Shown: positions 42,694 to 55,385, counted from the stretch's first letter. The stretch: 64,000 bases of DNA from Eutreptiella sp. 'Long Island Sound 2002' (GCA_964036045.1 OZ038381.1:71300242-71364241), one strand, 5' to 3'. Notes: generated by a model not told the origin, from the sequence alone. Made by a program: numbers and translations.

Positions 42694-44779
42694 GGGAAAT
42701 GGTTGCCCGGCGCGCGCCCGGCGCGCTACCTTTCTATTAGCTATCCCGACTTCACCCCGAGATTTACCCTCTGATGGAGAAGGCCCCCCAAATAGACCAT
42801 GATGGACTGCGCACCTTCCCTACAAAGCACATTGCACAATGGGACAATAGCTGTGAATTCAACAACTCCAAGTGTCATTTGTATTGTACTTAACAAACGG
42901 TACTTTGCCTTTACCTTTCCCATAGATTTCGCGATGGTAATGAGTGAGATAATATTTTTTTGTAGATGCGAAAATATTTTTTTAGATGCACCAAAAAATA
43001 ATAGAACCTCTACAAAAAAATACAAAACATCTAAAATTTAATACAAACCATCTAAAAAAAAAAGTCGAAAGTGACCAAAATTTTAGATGGCTCTCTAAAA
43101 AATAATCCGCTGCAAATCTAAAAACTTGGGACTGACTTGGCAGACTGCGAAACCCGCAGAAAATGCGTGAAATTTTGTGCTGGGATGCAGGGTTGTAAAG
43201 AGTTGATAACTATGGCTGTCAGACACTGCAGCACAGCCACGTGGGTGGCACGTGGTACTTCAGAAGAAATGAGCAGAAAAAGCTTGGCTGGATCACCCTG
43301 TGGTATTCTGCTGGGCAGCTGAGCGTAGGGATGTTTTTGGGTCAGTAGCTTCGTGCTCACACTCCAGATACAAAGGGGCCTCTGATGCACTATGCGAACT
43401 CGGACTGCTATGAAAAGCCGTAAGAAACACATCTGTAATAGAATGGGAACTGGCTTTCTTTTCTGTCTGCCACTTGATCGTGCAAAGCGTGGATTGTGAA
43501 TCCCTAACCCCAACTCAAGGGGCGCAACAATACTGACCGATATGGGGTTGTGAAACAAACAAACAAGTGGAACACCCCACATTTCACATTGTGTAACGCA
43601 ATTCCACTCCCGGGTTTCCACACGGCCACCAAACGCTGGTGGTCACGCGGTTCCACGCTTTGCCCACACTCATTGCTGAGTGGGGCACCACTAGCGTAGC
43701 AAGGCTAGCAGCTCCGCTTGGAGAGTAGATGGATCGGACACAATGCTCAATGTGGGTTGCAGCGTCCCGCGCCAGGGGCCCCTTGTCCGCGGGCTGACGA
43801 TTGCATTTAACATGTCTGGGCAACAAACAACATTTGTATAGCGCCTCGTCTTGCTAATTTGGCGCTCCAGAGGGGGTCTAGAGGGGTGGGCGGGGGGTTG
43901 GTGGCAAGCCTCACAGGTCAGCGTCCCCTGTGGGTGGGGAGCAATCAACCCAGAAAAAGAGTGGATGTGGTGGGAATGCGCAAAAAGGTAGAAATGGGTG
44001 AAACCACGGTGTAAATCCAAGTTGAGGGGGGAGGGGGGGGGGGTGTCAAAATCAAACTTGCCTCATCACCCGTGCTGTCATGGGGTCCCACACACCACGT
44101 CCCCCACAGGTGCCTAGGGAATCGCCCATAACACTTTTTTTACCACTTCTAAAATTTGCGGCATTTGCGCCAAAAAAAAAATACTGCGCGCAGAAAAAAA
44201 ATGTCTGAGTATTTTTTTTTAGCGCGGAATATTTTTTTAGCGCAGAATATTTTTTTAGCTAAGAAAAAATATTACCTCTCAAAAAAAATAATCCGCATCT
44301 AAAAAAAAATACAGAACCGTAATGAGTCCCCAAGCCGCAAGCGGTTTGGACTGCGTTTCCGCCTCACGTCACAACAACGAAGCGCAAACTCAGTATTTGC
44401 TACATCACCCCTGCCTTCTCGGGGTCCCCATGGTGGGGAGAAATCAATATGGCTACATTACCCCTGCTTTCTTGGTTGGGGAGAAATCAACCTAGTAAGG
44501 AGTGGATGTGGTGGAAACGAGCAAAAAATGAAAGAAAATTGGTGAAACTGGGTGAGAATCCAAATATACCATATCCCGAATGTGAAAGAAGCATCAAAAT
44601 ACCCGTTGTCATGAAACAATAATGCCGATAGTATCACAAAGTATGGGGTTCTAGGACGGCTAGATGTCCGAATAGTTGCACTGCGCGCGCACTGCACTTA
44701 GTGCACCCCCTAAAGGGTCACTGGTGGGGCACGGGTCAAAAAACATGCCCAGCGCGTGCCCGGCGCGCTAACGCTCCCC
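42694..44779. mobile_element. 2.09-kb non-autonomous insertion with CCTTG target duplication
   Basis: Copy 2 of the segmental duplication shows the empty site (CCTTG once, 51,491-51,495). Copy 1 has CCTTG on both sides (42,689-42,693 and 44,780-44,784). Near each end lies a directly repeated GC-rich word, GCCCGGCGCGCTA, preceded by a variant of itself. Terminal inverted repeats are weak at best (both ends begin GGG on the respective strand). No transposase is encoded. It contains one monomer of the 48-bp repeat (43,477-43,525), one hairpin motif (43,827-43,872) and A/T-rich runs. The class is unassigned. Confidence 0.8.
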
Positions 44780-44784
44780 CCTTG

Positions 44785-45123
44785 AACACCCACGGCTTGT
44801 CATGATCCCCAAGGGTAATGACCACAGTGTCGATGTCCTCATCAAGGCCCAGACTAGGGTCCTGCAATATCTGCTGATACAGCGAGTCTACCCTCAGGTC
44901 AGCAAACATGCATGGTGCCATGCATATGGAGCAGCGCCACTCATTTTGCTGGTTGCAGAAATCTAAGTAAATGCTGAGGTCAAAGCAGGCTCTGTGCATA
45001 CAAGAAATGCCTTTTGCAGGTGTCGTAATCCGCTTGAGGGTGATGGGGTCCTGCAATGATGCTTCCTCGGAGGTGGGCTGTAGGTCATCATCCTTCGAAG
45101 CAGGCATGCATGGAAGCAGATCC
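44785..45123 (-). pseudogene. SP-RING domain exon, copy 1, truncated by the 2.09-kb insertion
   Basis: Same exon as 51,439-51,835. It keeps the C-x-H ... C-x2-C zinc ligands but changes RCPIC to RCSIC. After the WVFK codons the reading runs into the insertion and gains about 14 foreign residues. The lost final codons lie beyond the insertion at about 42,637-42,692. It is probably non-functional or altered at its C-terminus; copy 2 is intact. Confidence 0.75.
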
Positions 45124-45955
45124 CTAAAAAAAAATTGTACACGTGCATACAAATATATATTGGCAAGTGAGTCCAGTGCATCAAGCAATAAATGCAAGAT
45201 GTATTTGTGCCCTCATGGTTAGGCTCAATGGTGCTCTAACAGGAATAGGGCAAACAGGTAACAGAGCGGTTTCCACATGCACCCTCCACAGAAACGCAAA
45301 CTTTTGTGTAGATTGACAGTCAGCCTGATGGCCAGAGTGTGTTGGGGCTCAGGGCCTCATCACATGACACTAGCCCTGACTCTTGTCTCTACACGCACTA
45401 CGGATGGACTTGCTGCTCTGCCGTGGAGCCCTCACAGGGGTGCATAGGAGCACAAGAGTCAGGAGGGAAGGGGGCTTCACTGGTGAAAAATGTTTTGTGA
45501 GTACAAAAAACAGTGTAACCTGCGGATTCTGTTCCTGTTGGTTGTTGAGTTGGTTGTTCTTATTGCTTCTTCTGCTTTTTTTCCGCAAAATTTTACTGGG
45601 GTGAGAACAAAGCAAAGGGTGCTCACTGGTACAACGAAAATTTGTTCCTCTCCTTTTCTGGTACTCGGATTTTACAGCAACAAACATTGTATCGGGGTCA
45701 TTTCTACAGGAAGATGTGAAGCATGTGGCCCACACGGACAATTTGGGTACTCCCAGCATGGGTAAAGCAATGGAGTGGTGGCAGAAAGACTCCAACATAT
45801 TTGCACCCAAAACGATTTGGTCTCTTAAAGACAACGTGCAACAAATCATGGCATGCTACGGGAAGGTGGCATGAAACTGAGACACTCCACAACATTTGCA
45901 CGCCAAAAGAGGTGGTTGCTTGAAGATGGGGTGGGTTTATATGCAAGAAAGGCTA

Positions 45956-47749
45956 CAAATTACGCATCCCCTCTTTCGGACTGAAAAACACTTCAACATT
46001 CGCATCTTACATTTCCAGTCGCAAAACCTGCGTGCCAGAAAATCACAGTCAGACATAGCAAGATGCCCCGCGACCAAACTTGAGCATCCAGTGCACAAAT
46101 CGACAAACAATGTGGACTTGCCAGAGCTGCCCCCCAAACCCCTCAACCCTCCCTCCCCCTTACCCCAGAACCGGGGTGCACCCCACAATGCCAAGTATAA
46201 TGTGTGCAAAGTGCTCTGCCCTACCACCGAACAATTAGTCTCGCAGAAAGTATGGTGACGCAGGAGATATGGCACCTTGCCCAGCTGCAGCAACGTCCCC
46301 TTCATCCTACGGCTCTTGTTTGCCTAACGCTCTCTAGGGTGAGCTACGGGCCCGTGTGCGGATGTGGGGTCCCTACGATTATTTTTGCCTTGTCTTTGGG
46401 GAGGGGGGTATGGGGTTGGGGACATCGGACTACCATAATCGCTAGGAGGACACTCACACTGCTTCTTCTTACCTTTGGCAAACACGGAGGCGGGGTGCAC
46501 ATGATCACCACCTGACACCGGGACGGTTGCCGTTTTCAGAGAACCTTTGCTAGGTGAGGCAGGACGCAGGTCTTCTTTAGCAAAGGAGTCGGCAATGTCT
46601 TTCTTCATTGCAGAGCCACTTTGCTCACAACTGGCACCCAGACGGGCAGGGGTACTTCTCAGTGTAGCCACTTCTGATTTTCATCCCAGCCCGCCCCAGG
46701 ACGGCAGGGGTTATGTAGCCATATTGCCCACAAGTGGGCACCCAAGACAGCCAGGGTTATGTGGGTATGTGGGTGTATCTACGCTTCGCACTATTTTTAC
46801 AACGTATTTTCCCGGAACAGCCTAGCCACCCCCCCCCCCCCGTCCTAAAACGACCCCCTCATAGAGAAAACCTCTTGGTGGTAAGCACGGTTGCTTGGTT
46901 GGGATAGGGGGCCAAATCTCTGCGTCACGTGCTGCGTCAGGTGCTCCCCCTATGTGGCCTCTCTGACCAGTGCGTACATGCATCAGAGTTGGCTGCTTGA
47001 GATGGTATGCCACTTCTGATTTCTTCACCACAGTGGGTACCCTTGAGACCGCAAGGATTATGTATCCACTTTGATTCCTGTCTGCTCTGGAGCCCTTGAG
47101 AAGGTAAAAGTTATGGGGCCATTGTGATTTCCCCGCGCACCGGGCATCGCGAAAAGGTAGGGGCCATGTAGCCATTTGCTCACGTGGGCCCCCGAGATAG
47201 CAGGGGTTATGTAACCACTTCTCCCCACACCGTGTAGTCCCGAGATGGCAAAGGTTATGTAACCATTTTGCCCGCATGTGGCCCCAAAATACAATAGGGA
47301 TTCTGCAGCCACTTCTGATTTCCTCACACTGAGTACCCCCAAGACACCAAGGGGTATGTAGCCCCTTCTAATTTCCTCCCCACACTAGGTACCCTCGAGA
47401 CAGTAGGGGTTATGTGGCCATTTTGCAATCCTTGCCATCTTGGCAAAGTGGCTACATAACCCCGGGGGTACCTAGTGTGGGGAGGAAATCAAAGTGGCTA
47501 CATAACCTCTTGCTGTCTTGAGGGGAACCAGTGTGAGGAAATCAGAAGTGGCAACATGAGGGCGGTCCTTAACAAAAAAAAAGTGTTCACATCTTTCCCA
47601 AAAATGCCCGCGGGCACACCATGGGTTGGCGGTGGGCGGTTGGCAGTTGGCGGTTGGTGACTGGCGGTTGGTGGCGGTTGGTGGCGGTTGGTGGTGGTTG
47701 GCGGCAGTTGGTGGTTGGGGATTGGTGGTTGATGGCGGTTGGCTGGGGT
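45956..47749. other. unique segment between the duplication copies
   Basis: Holds reverse-oriented modules (46,690-46,760, 47,040-47,420) and a GGTTGGC-type minisatellite. A minus-strand frame at 46,324-46,671 (115 residues, Ser/Lys/Pro-rich, with AMKKDIADSFAKEDLRPASP) may be an exon; I see no domain in it. Confidence 0.4.
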
Positions 47750-47815
47750 TGGCAGTGGCTGGCACTTGGCGGTTGGTGGCGGTCGGTGGTTGGTGGTTGA
47801 TGGTCCCTAAGGGCG
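47620..47815 (+). repeat. GGTTGGC-type 7-bp minisatellite
   Basis: Tandem variants of GGCGGTT/GGTGGTT, expanded here and present in shorter form at 40,505-40,590 in copy 1 of the segmental duplication. Confidence 0.75.
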
Positions 47816-48839
47816 GTCATTCAAAAAAAAAATCTAGTCCCTTAAACACCCCCCCGGGCGACATAACCCTGTTGTCTTCCGGCCCCACATGTGGGCTACA
47901 TCACCTCTGCCATCTCAGGGGTACGCAGCGGGGCGAGGAAATCAAAGTGGCTTCGCATCTTGGGGGCCCAAATGTGTGCAAAATGGCGACAGAACCCCTG
48001 CCATCTCAGGGGTACATAGTATGGGGGGGGAACAAGGGGGGTGACTACAACTCAGCCTGATGCGAAAACCCCCCAGCTATCTATCAAAAATTGGGGGGAA
48101 GTTTGGGGGGGGGGGGGGCAGGGGTCCGCTAGAGGGTGTGGAGGGGGGAGGGTTCGGCCGGCGGGGGGGGGGGTCCCAAGGTGGGGGGCGTCTACGCGCG
48201 ACCCACTACTACCACATGCATGCCTCCTCATAATAGCACTTTCTCGTCTTTGCCTTGACGAAGGCCTTAAGGGTCACCAGGTTATGTTACGGCACTATGT
48301 AACCACCAGCGTTCACCCCTGAAAGTTTTGGGACTACACTGGAGCCATGGAAGAGCACCGAATGCGGGATCATCACTTCGCAACAAACAACATTTGTTTA
48401 GCGCCTCGTCTTGCTTATCTGGCGCTCAAAACACGGGTGCTTTGATGAAAAAGAAGCATGCACAAAAAAAACTTCGGTGCAATTGGCGCCATTGTCCCGA
48501 CACCACTCTCTGCCAAAACCCAGGGGAGGGGAAAGGGGGGGGGGGCGCTAGGGGGTGTCGCATACAAAAACCGGGCCCACCCCCCCCCTTTCCCCTCCCC
48601 AGGGGGGGAATCACGATTGGCTACGGAATCCTTGCCATCTTGGGGGCCACATGAGGGCAAAATGGCTCCATGCCGTTGCCATCTCGGAGGTAACCAGGCT
48701 CAGGAAGAAACCAGAAACAACTACACAACCCCTGCCATCTTGGGGGCCCACTTTTGGGCAAAATGGCTGCATAATCCTTGCTTTCTTGTTGTCGTAAGTG
48801 CACAGAGATATCAAAATGGCCACATAACCACTGCATTCT

Positions 48840-48960
48840 CAAGGTCCCCAAAATGAGGAGGAATCTAAGTGGCCACACAATCCGCGCTGACTCGGGTGTA
48901 TAGTAGGTACCCCCGAGTCAGCGGGGATTGTGTAGCCACTTCTCATTTCCTCCCTGCACT
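48840..48960. repeat. inverted-repeat junction of module arrays
   Basis: About 38 bases on each side of TGTATAGTAGGTAC (48,897-48,910) are reverse complements with a few mismatches. The core arm is CCCGAGTCAGCG, continued by GGATTGTGTAGCCACTT. Left of it modules run forward, right of it they run reverse. Copy 1 keeps the loop and right arm (41,330-41,400) but only a short left arm. Confidence 0.8.
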
Positions 48961-49289
48961 ATGTACCCCCGGTACGGTAGGGGCCATGTAGCCACTTTGC
49001 CCACAAGTGGGCTTCCAAAATGGCAAGGGTCATGTATCCTCTTCTGAGTTCCTCCCCGCACTTGTGGGAAGATTGGTTCCATAATCCCTACTGTCTTGGG
49101 GGCCCACTTGTGGGCAAAATGGCTACATAACCCCTGCCATCTCGGGCTAGTGCCCGGAGATATCAAAATGGCTACATAACCTCTGCCTTCTCAAGGTCCG
49201 CAAAGCGGCGAGGAATCAAAATCAATCACTTACCCTCCCCCCCCTTGCGCAAACACGGGCCAGGTTCCGGTTCCAGGACCAAAAGCGCG

Positions 49290-49312
49290 GAAACACGGGG
49301 TCCCCGTGTTTG
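49290..49312. repeat. AAACACGGGG-T-CCCCGTGTTT hairpin in the WW element
   Basis: A perfect 10-bp-stem hairpin near the left end. The matching hairpin near the right end (50,417-50,440) has one mismatch. Each is followed by a GCCCGTGTTAGCGC that can pair with the terminal repeat, so the ends could fold into complex structures. Confidence 0.75.
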
Positions 49313-49435
49313 GACAAGCCCGTGTTAGCGCGCGGCACGTACTGCGGAACACAAGTTGCAGGCATAGCCCAACCTTAACCCTCCCAACATGATAGCACAA
49401 GTCATTTTTCTTGAGCCACACAACTCAGGTGTCAC

Positions 49436-50312
<877 letters not shown>

Positions 50313-51438
50313 TCACCCATATTGACCCTTCCTGCATCCTGCACAAAGCTATAAAGCACGTTCTCTATTGGATCAGAACCGAAAAAACGACGGTTCAAAA
50401 AAAGGACCAAAAGTGCGGAAACACGGGGTCTCCGTGTTTGGAAAAGCCCGTGTTAGCGCAAGGGGGGGGGGGGTACCTTCTCGGGTCTCCGGAGCAATAT
50501 GAAAAGGGCTACATAACCCCTACCCTCTTAGGGAGGAAGCCCCATGAGAAACCTTTCTGCGCAGCGCAAATATGCTACAAATATGCTGCAGGGTTACAAA
50601 GACTCGGTTTATTGCAAACCATTAAGGGGGAAAACATTAAGGAAAAAAACTTGATAACTAATTCAATGGGGGGGGGGGGGATAAACATGGCTACACAACC
50701 TCTGCGTTCTCAGGGTTCCCAAACTGGGAAGAGATCAATACATAACCTCCGCCTTCTCGGGGTCCCATAGTGGGGAGAAATCCATAGGGCTACATGACCT
50801 GGGCCAAGGTGGTGGGAGAAAATGAAAAATTTGAGCTCTCCATTCAAAATGGAGCATTTTGGATGCAGACACATTGGGTGGAAGCAACCCCGACCCTTTC
50901 ACCAAAGGCCTAACAAATTTTCCGGGGCCGTTGGCGCCCAAATTGGCTGTTCCCTATTGCCACAAATTGGTGTGGGTTGGGGGGTCAAGAGGGGAGTGGG
51001 GGACACCCAGCCCCCCCCCCCCCCCCCGCCCCGCCCCGGTGGTACCAAACCGCCTAAACCCACAATTCTCACCAAACCCCTCCCCCCAAACCAAACTTAC
51101 CCACCCCGGAAACGCCCCTAGAAACCCCTCCCCATGTGGTTTTCAGGGAAAACAGGGGGAGGGTTGGTAAGGAAACAGGGGGATTTTTGGTGCGCACCGC
51201 ATGGGCCTGATATTCAAAACCCAGGACTGCCATCTCCTCTGCCATCATGGCATGCCATCAAACAAATAGAATGCTCGATGTTGCACTGTGCACGGTGTGT
51301 ATAGACAGGGATAGTTGCCCGATACAACAGATGTTTGTAACTGGAATGCCAAATTGGCTGCATGGGTAAAAAATGGTTCGCAGATGCAGGCACAAGGAGC
51401 TTGTAGTTAGAACAAGGAGGCATGGCCAACTACAATAT

Positions 51439-51835
51439 TCAAGCCTCATAGGAGGGTTCATCTTCTGAATGCGGTTTGCAGGGTGGTGGGTCCTTGAACA
51501 CCCACGGCTTGTCATGATCCCCAAGGGTAATGACCACAGTGTCGATGTCCTCATCAAGGCCCAGACTAGGGTCCTGCAATATCTGCTGATACAGCGAGTC
51601 TACCCTCAGGTCAGCAAACATGCATGGTGCCATGCATATGGGGCAGCGCCACTCATTTTGCTGGTTGCAGAAATCTAAGTAAATGCTGAGGTCAAAGCAG
51701 GCTCTGTGCATACAAGAAATGCCTTTTGCAGGTGTCGTAATCCGCTTGAGGGTGATGGGGTCCTGCAATGATGCTTCCTCGGAGGTGGGCTGTAGGTCAT
51801 CATCCTTCGAAGCAGGCATGCATGGAAGCAGATCC
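51439..51835 (-). CDS. SP-RING (MIZ) zinc-finger exon, SUMO E3 ligase type
   Basis: The exon probably starts at 51,835, directly after a TTTTTTTTTAG splice acceptor on the minus strand, and ends at a stop at 51,439 (about 131 codons). The SP-RING consensus is clear: DPITLKRITTPAKG, then SCMHRACFDL, YLDF, and WRCPICMAP, with a DSLYQQIL helix after it. The zinc ligands C-x-H and C-x2-C are present. The conserved first Cys of classic CPLS is Asp here, which is not a zinc ligand in yeast Siz1. After the domain comes an acidic segment (LGLDEDIDTVVITLGD) that may be a SUMO-interacting motif (VVITL beside acidic residues), as in SIZ/PIAS proteins. Upstream exons are not identified; an open stretch at about 52,400-52,310 (minus, between TGTAG and GTAAAA) may be one. 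Confidence 0.75.
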
Positions 51836-52309
51836 CTAAAAAAAAATTGTACACGTGCATACAAATATATATTGGCAAGTGAGTCCAGTGCATCAAGCAA
51901 TAAATGCAAGATGTATTTGTGCCCTCATGGTTAGGCTCAATGGTGCTCTAACAGGAATAGGGCAAACAGGTAAGAGAGCGGTTTCCACATGCACCCTCCA
52001 CAGAAACGCAAACTTTTGTGTAGATTGACAGTCAGCCTGATGGCCAGAGTGTGTTGGGGCTCAGGGCCTCATCACATGACACTAGCCCTGACTCTTGTCT
52101 CTACACGCACTACGGATGGACTTGCTGCTCTGCCGTGGAGCCCTCACAGGGGTGCATAGGAGCACAAGAGTCAGGAGGGAAGGGGGCTTCACTGGTGAAA
52201 AATGTTTTGTGAGTACAAAAAACAGTGTAACCTGCGGATTCTGTTCCTGTTGGTTGTTGAGTTGGTTGTTCTTATTGCTTCTTCTGCTTTTTTTCCGCAA
52301 AATTTTACT

Positions 52310-52410
52310 GGGGTGAGAACAAAGCAAAGGGTGCTCACTGGTACAACAAAAATTTGTTCCTCTCCTTTTCTGGTACTCGGATTTTACAGCAACAAACATT
52401 GTATCGGGGT
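52310..52410 (-). other. possible upstream exon of the SP-RING gene
   Basis: Minus-strand reading between a TTCCTGTAG acceptor-like site and a CAG-GTAAAATTTT donor-like context gives DTMFVAVKSEYQKRR, then a Cys-containing end. The duplicate at about 45,590-45,690 conserves it with one residue changed. Low certainty; no PINIT or SAP motif is visible. Confidence 0.25.
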
Positions 52411-52655
52411 CATTTCTACAGGAAGATGTGAAGCATGTGGCCCACACGGACAATTTGGGTAGGTAAAGCAATGGAGTGGTGGCAGAAAGACTCCAACATA
52501 TTTGCACCCAAAACGATTTGGTCTCTTAAAGACAACGTGCAACAAATCATGGCATGCTACGGGAAGGTGGCATGAAAGTGAGACACTCCACAACATTTGC
52601 ACCCCAAAAGAGGTGGTTGCTTGAAGATGACATGGGTTTACATGCAAGAAAGGCT

Positions 52656-54327
52656 ACACACACTGCAAATACTTGCACAATGCACGCTTGGAGACGAGAT
52701 GAGAATTGGGCTGTGTATGCGATTGGTGTTCCACTTGAAATCATCAAAAGCTCCGACTTGAGGTGTGTGTGAGCTAATTGATGAACTTGTCATTGACAAG
52801 ATCATCCTCAACGTGAACAAGGGGGTGGAGGGGGGGCAGGTAGAGGCCCCTTGGAGCAAATTCAAGTGGCCAAAGGGGGCCTATGTGCACAACGCGCGCA
52901 CAGTGCAGGCACAGCGCGCACAACGCGGGCACAGCACGCACATGACAGGAAGAAATTGGGGTGTTTTGCTACAATTGGCAATATTCTTGCCTATACAAAC
53001 CATACTACACCCACAGCCTGATGTTTGCAAAGGCGGAGCACAAGAATACTACAACAGAACTTGGGACGGGACTGACTCAGTGTTGCCAAGACCGGGCGAA
53101 CCGGTAGTAGTATGCACGGGTGCGGTAACTTCCTCTCCGCAAGCATGCGGGACCCCACACAATCACAGACCCGCAACCAAAACCCAGGAAGAATCGTTGC
53201 AACACGGTTAGGCCAGCCCTATGACACGCGGGCAGGCCGGTTTCAAAAGGGAGGGCAGCTCCACGGTGAGGCACCCTCCGCGGGGACCTGTTCCACCACC
53301 GGCGAAGGGGGTGGGCGGGCAGGAGAAGACTGAAAAACTGCCTAAGTATGGAAGTGCAAACAAAAGTTGAAAAAGTCGAAAAAGATACCACGAACCAAGA
53401 GGAAAGGATGCACAACGACACATACCAATGCACTAGAAATGAGGGCAAAGCATGCATGCAACTGATATAAATGCATAACAAGGCTCATTGTTACAGGTAC
53501 TAGGCACTACTATGCAGGTTGGGCATGGTCCTATGCCAACTTTGTGCATAGAGCACGCACAGCGCGGGCACAGCGTGCACAACGCCCCCAATAATCCTTG
53601 TGTATCAGGGCATCCAAAGCAAAGGGGAGTGACTTGGCTACATAGCTGCTCCATATCGCAAATTCCAAAGCAAAGAGGTGTCATGCAATGATGCACCCCC
53701 TGCATATTGAGGAGGTATTGTGGGCTTCCGGTTATGGGGACCGCTTGCCTTCATAACTGCTTGCCATTGATTCTAGGCAACTACATCTAGAGCTAAGTGT
53801 ACCCCTCGCCTTACAAGTGTGGGACAGCGCAGCAGGAAGCAAGATGAGGGTGAAGAGGAGCTTCAAGGGAAGCATACCTTGCCATCCTCTGATTCCTCTT
53901 CCTCCTCCTCCTCCTCCTCCGAGGGGGAACCATGTGCCCTTAAATGCAAATACCTGCCACATCACTTCTTGGTCCTCTTCTAGCCCCAAGCTAACCCCAA
54001 AAGTCCACCCCCGCCTGTCTCCCCACCTCCCCGGGACATGGCATTGTACCATTGCACTAGCACAAAACTTGCAACGACCATATCAAACATCTAACATCAC
54101 ATACCTAGGGGGAGGGGTTGGGGCCACTCGTTGGGGCCCACCTCCTAGGTATCGCTTGCATTGATTGCATTGCTTTCTTTGGTCATATTCCTCAATGACA
54201 TCCACATGAAACAGACACTATACTTTGTCACGAAATAGTTCAAGTAGGGAACCCTTGTCCAGAACCGCAAAGAATTGTACCAAGAAAAAAATGGAACGGC
54301 CGAATAAAATGCATCAAAGAAATTGTG
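52656..54327. other. no confident gene
   Basis: Contains GCGCGCACAGTGCAGGCACAGCGC-type words at 52,893-52,935 and again at 53,550-53,585, and TCC/CCT runs at 53,895-53,922. Open frames are short and lack domains. Confidence 0.45.
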
Positions 54328-54407
54328 ACTGCGAGGTTGGGACTTAGACTGCGAGGTTGGGACTTAAACTGCGAGGTTGGGACTTAGACTGCGAGGCTGG
54401 GACTTAG
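54328..54407 (+). repeat. 20-bp tandem repeat, 4 units
   Basis: ACTGCGAGGTTGGGACTTAG repeats four times with one change each in units 2 and 4. Confidence 0.92.
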
Positions 54408-54762
54408 AGCAAGATAGTGGCAGTGTTGCTTCAAGCACGCAGTCTTTGTCGGTTGTCCTAGAAAAAAGAAAAGTGTCATGTCCCACACTACTCAACTCCT
54501 CTTAGAGCAGACAACACCATTCTGCACAGGGGTTGGGGGGTCTCAAAGGTCGGATATCCTTATCAAAACCCCCGGAGCCAAAATTAAAAAGGGGGGGCTG
54601 GGGTGGGGGGGGGGGGGGTTAAGGGGTTTTCCCCTGTGCAGGGTATCGTCCGCGAGAAGGGCACCCTAGCCCCCCTAGCCCCCTTGGCAAGCCCAAAATG
54701 GACCCGGTGGCCTAAGATGTTAGCATACTGCACTCTGCACACAACTGGGGATAGTTTGGCAC

Positions 54763-55236
54763 CTAAGCGGTTTTCACAAAGGCAGCTAAGGTGCCCACTA
54801 GAATGATCCAACAACCATCGCCATCCATTTGGGCATCCAAAAACACCACATGGCTACACCGAAACTCACACTCCGGACCAAAGTGTCCGGTCCACCGCAA
54901 CAAGGTCAGATCATTGGTGGTTGCAACAAAGGGCAAAAATTGACCCGTCACGGGGATGGCATGTCCGGTCGCAAGGGCCTCCTTAGTGGCACCATATTCC
55001 CGTGCACCATCAACCGTGCACCATGAAAAACTGAACGTGCCCACGGAACATGTCCGATGTTGACCCCATATGAAGGTCATTAGGGCCAGAAAAATAGCCC
55101 CAACGGTGACAGCATCCTCATCTACATTGCCAGTGCTAGGCAATGCAACATTGTCAGCGTTGGTGGGGGCATGTCCAAACCAGGCAGTGTTTGCCGTGCG
55201 CCGCAGGCCGTCGGTGGACAAAAAACACCCCAACAT
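54763..55236 (-). CDS. hypothetical protein
   Basis: 157 residues with a natural composition (FLPFVATTNDLTLLRWTGHF, then HVVFLDAQMDGDGCWIILVG) but no recognisable family. An N-terminal hydrophobic stretch AVTVGAIFLALMTFIWG could be a membrane segment. A second open frame overlaps its start (55,154-55,534). No repeat copy or neighbour supports a function. Confidence 0.3.
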   Translation of the reverse strand: MLGCFLSTDGLRRTANTAWFGHAPTNADNVALPSTGNVDEDAVTVGAIFLALMTFIWGQHRTCSVGTFSFSWCTVDGAREYGATKEALATGHAIPVTGQFLPFVATTNDLTLLRWTGHFGPECEFRCSHVVFLDAQMDGDGCWIILVGTLAAFVKTA

Positions 55237-55385
55237 GCAACATCACAATCAACACTAGGGACGTCCAATGTTTTTGATCGTTGCAAGCTACCACGGTAGC
55301 CGGCGGCCCGATGGGGGTCACCATCCGTGCTTGGTGACAATCAGTATCCGCGGTCACATAGCAATGCACACAAGTTGTACGAAAC

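Larger units (their letters stand above)
40505..45955 (+). repeat. segmental duplication, copy 1
   Basis: Collinear with 47,750-52,655 in direct orientation: 40,505-41,335 matches 47,750-48,560; 41,336-41,685 matches 48,897-49,234; 41,686-42,693 matches 50,485-51,495; 44,780-45,955 matches 51,491-52,655. It carries the 2.09-kb insertion 42,694-44,779, and lacks both the 1.24-kb WW element and about 330 bp present at 48,561-48,888 in copy 2. Matching parts range from about 85% identity at the left to near-identity from 41,686 onward. Confidence 0.88.
40600..49230. repeat. dispersed ~42-60 bp modules (GGCTACATAACCCCTGCC...) in both orientations
   Basis: Diverged modules combine AAATGGCTACATAACCCCTG, a CCAT/TTCTCGGGGGCCCAC block, and GTGGGCAAAATGG or GGGGAGAAATCAAA. 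Spacing is variable (for example 49 bases between 41,553 and 41,602). Forward modules occur at 41,500-41,640, 41,880-42,000, 44,395-44,470, 48,610-48,870 and 49,080-49,200; reverse modules at 41,400-41,470, 46,690-46,760, 47,040-47,420 and 48,930-49,060. Outliers reach 56,650. Confidence 0.75.

Noticed and set aside
52384-52747. Minus-strand frames upstream of the SP-RING exon as a PINIT domain
   Set aside because: No PINIT signature could be found in any frame; only a weak single-exon candidate was kept.
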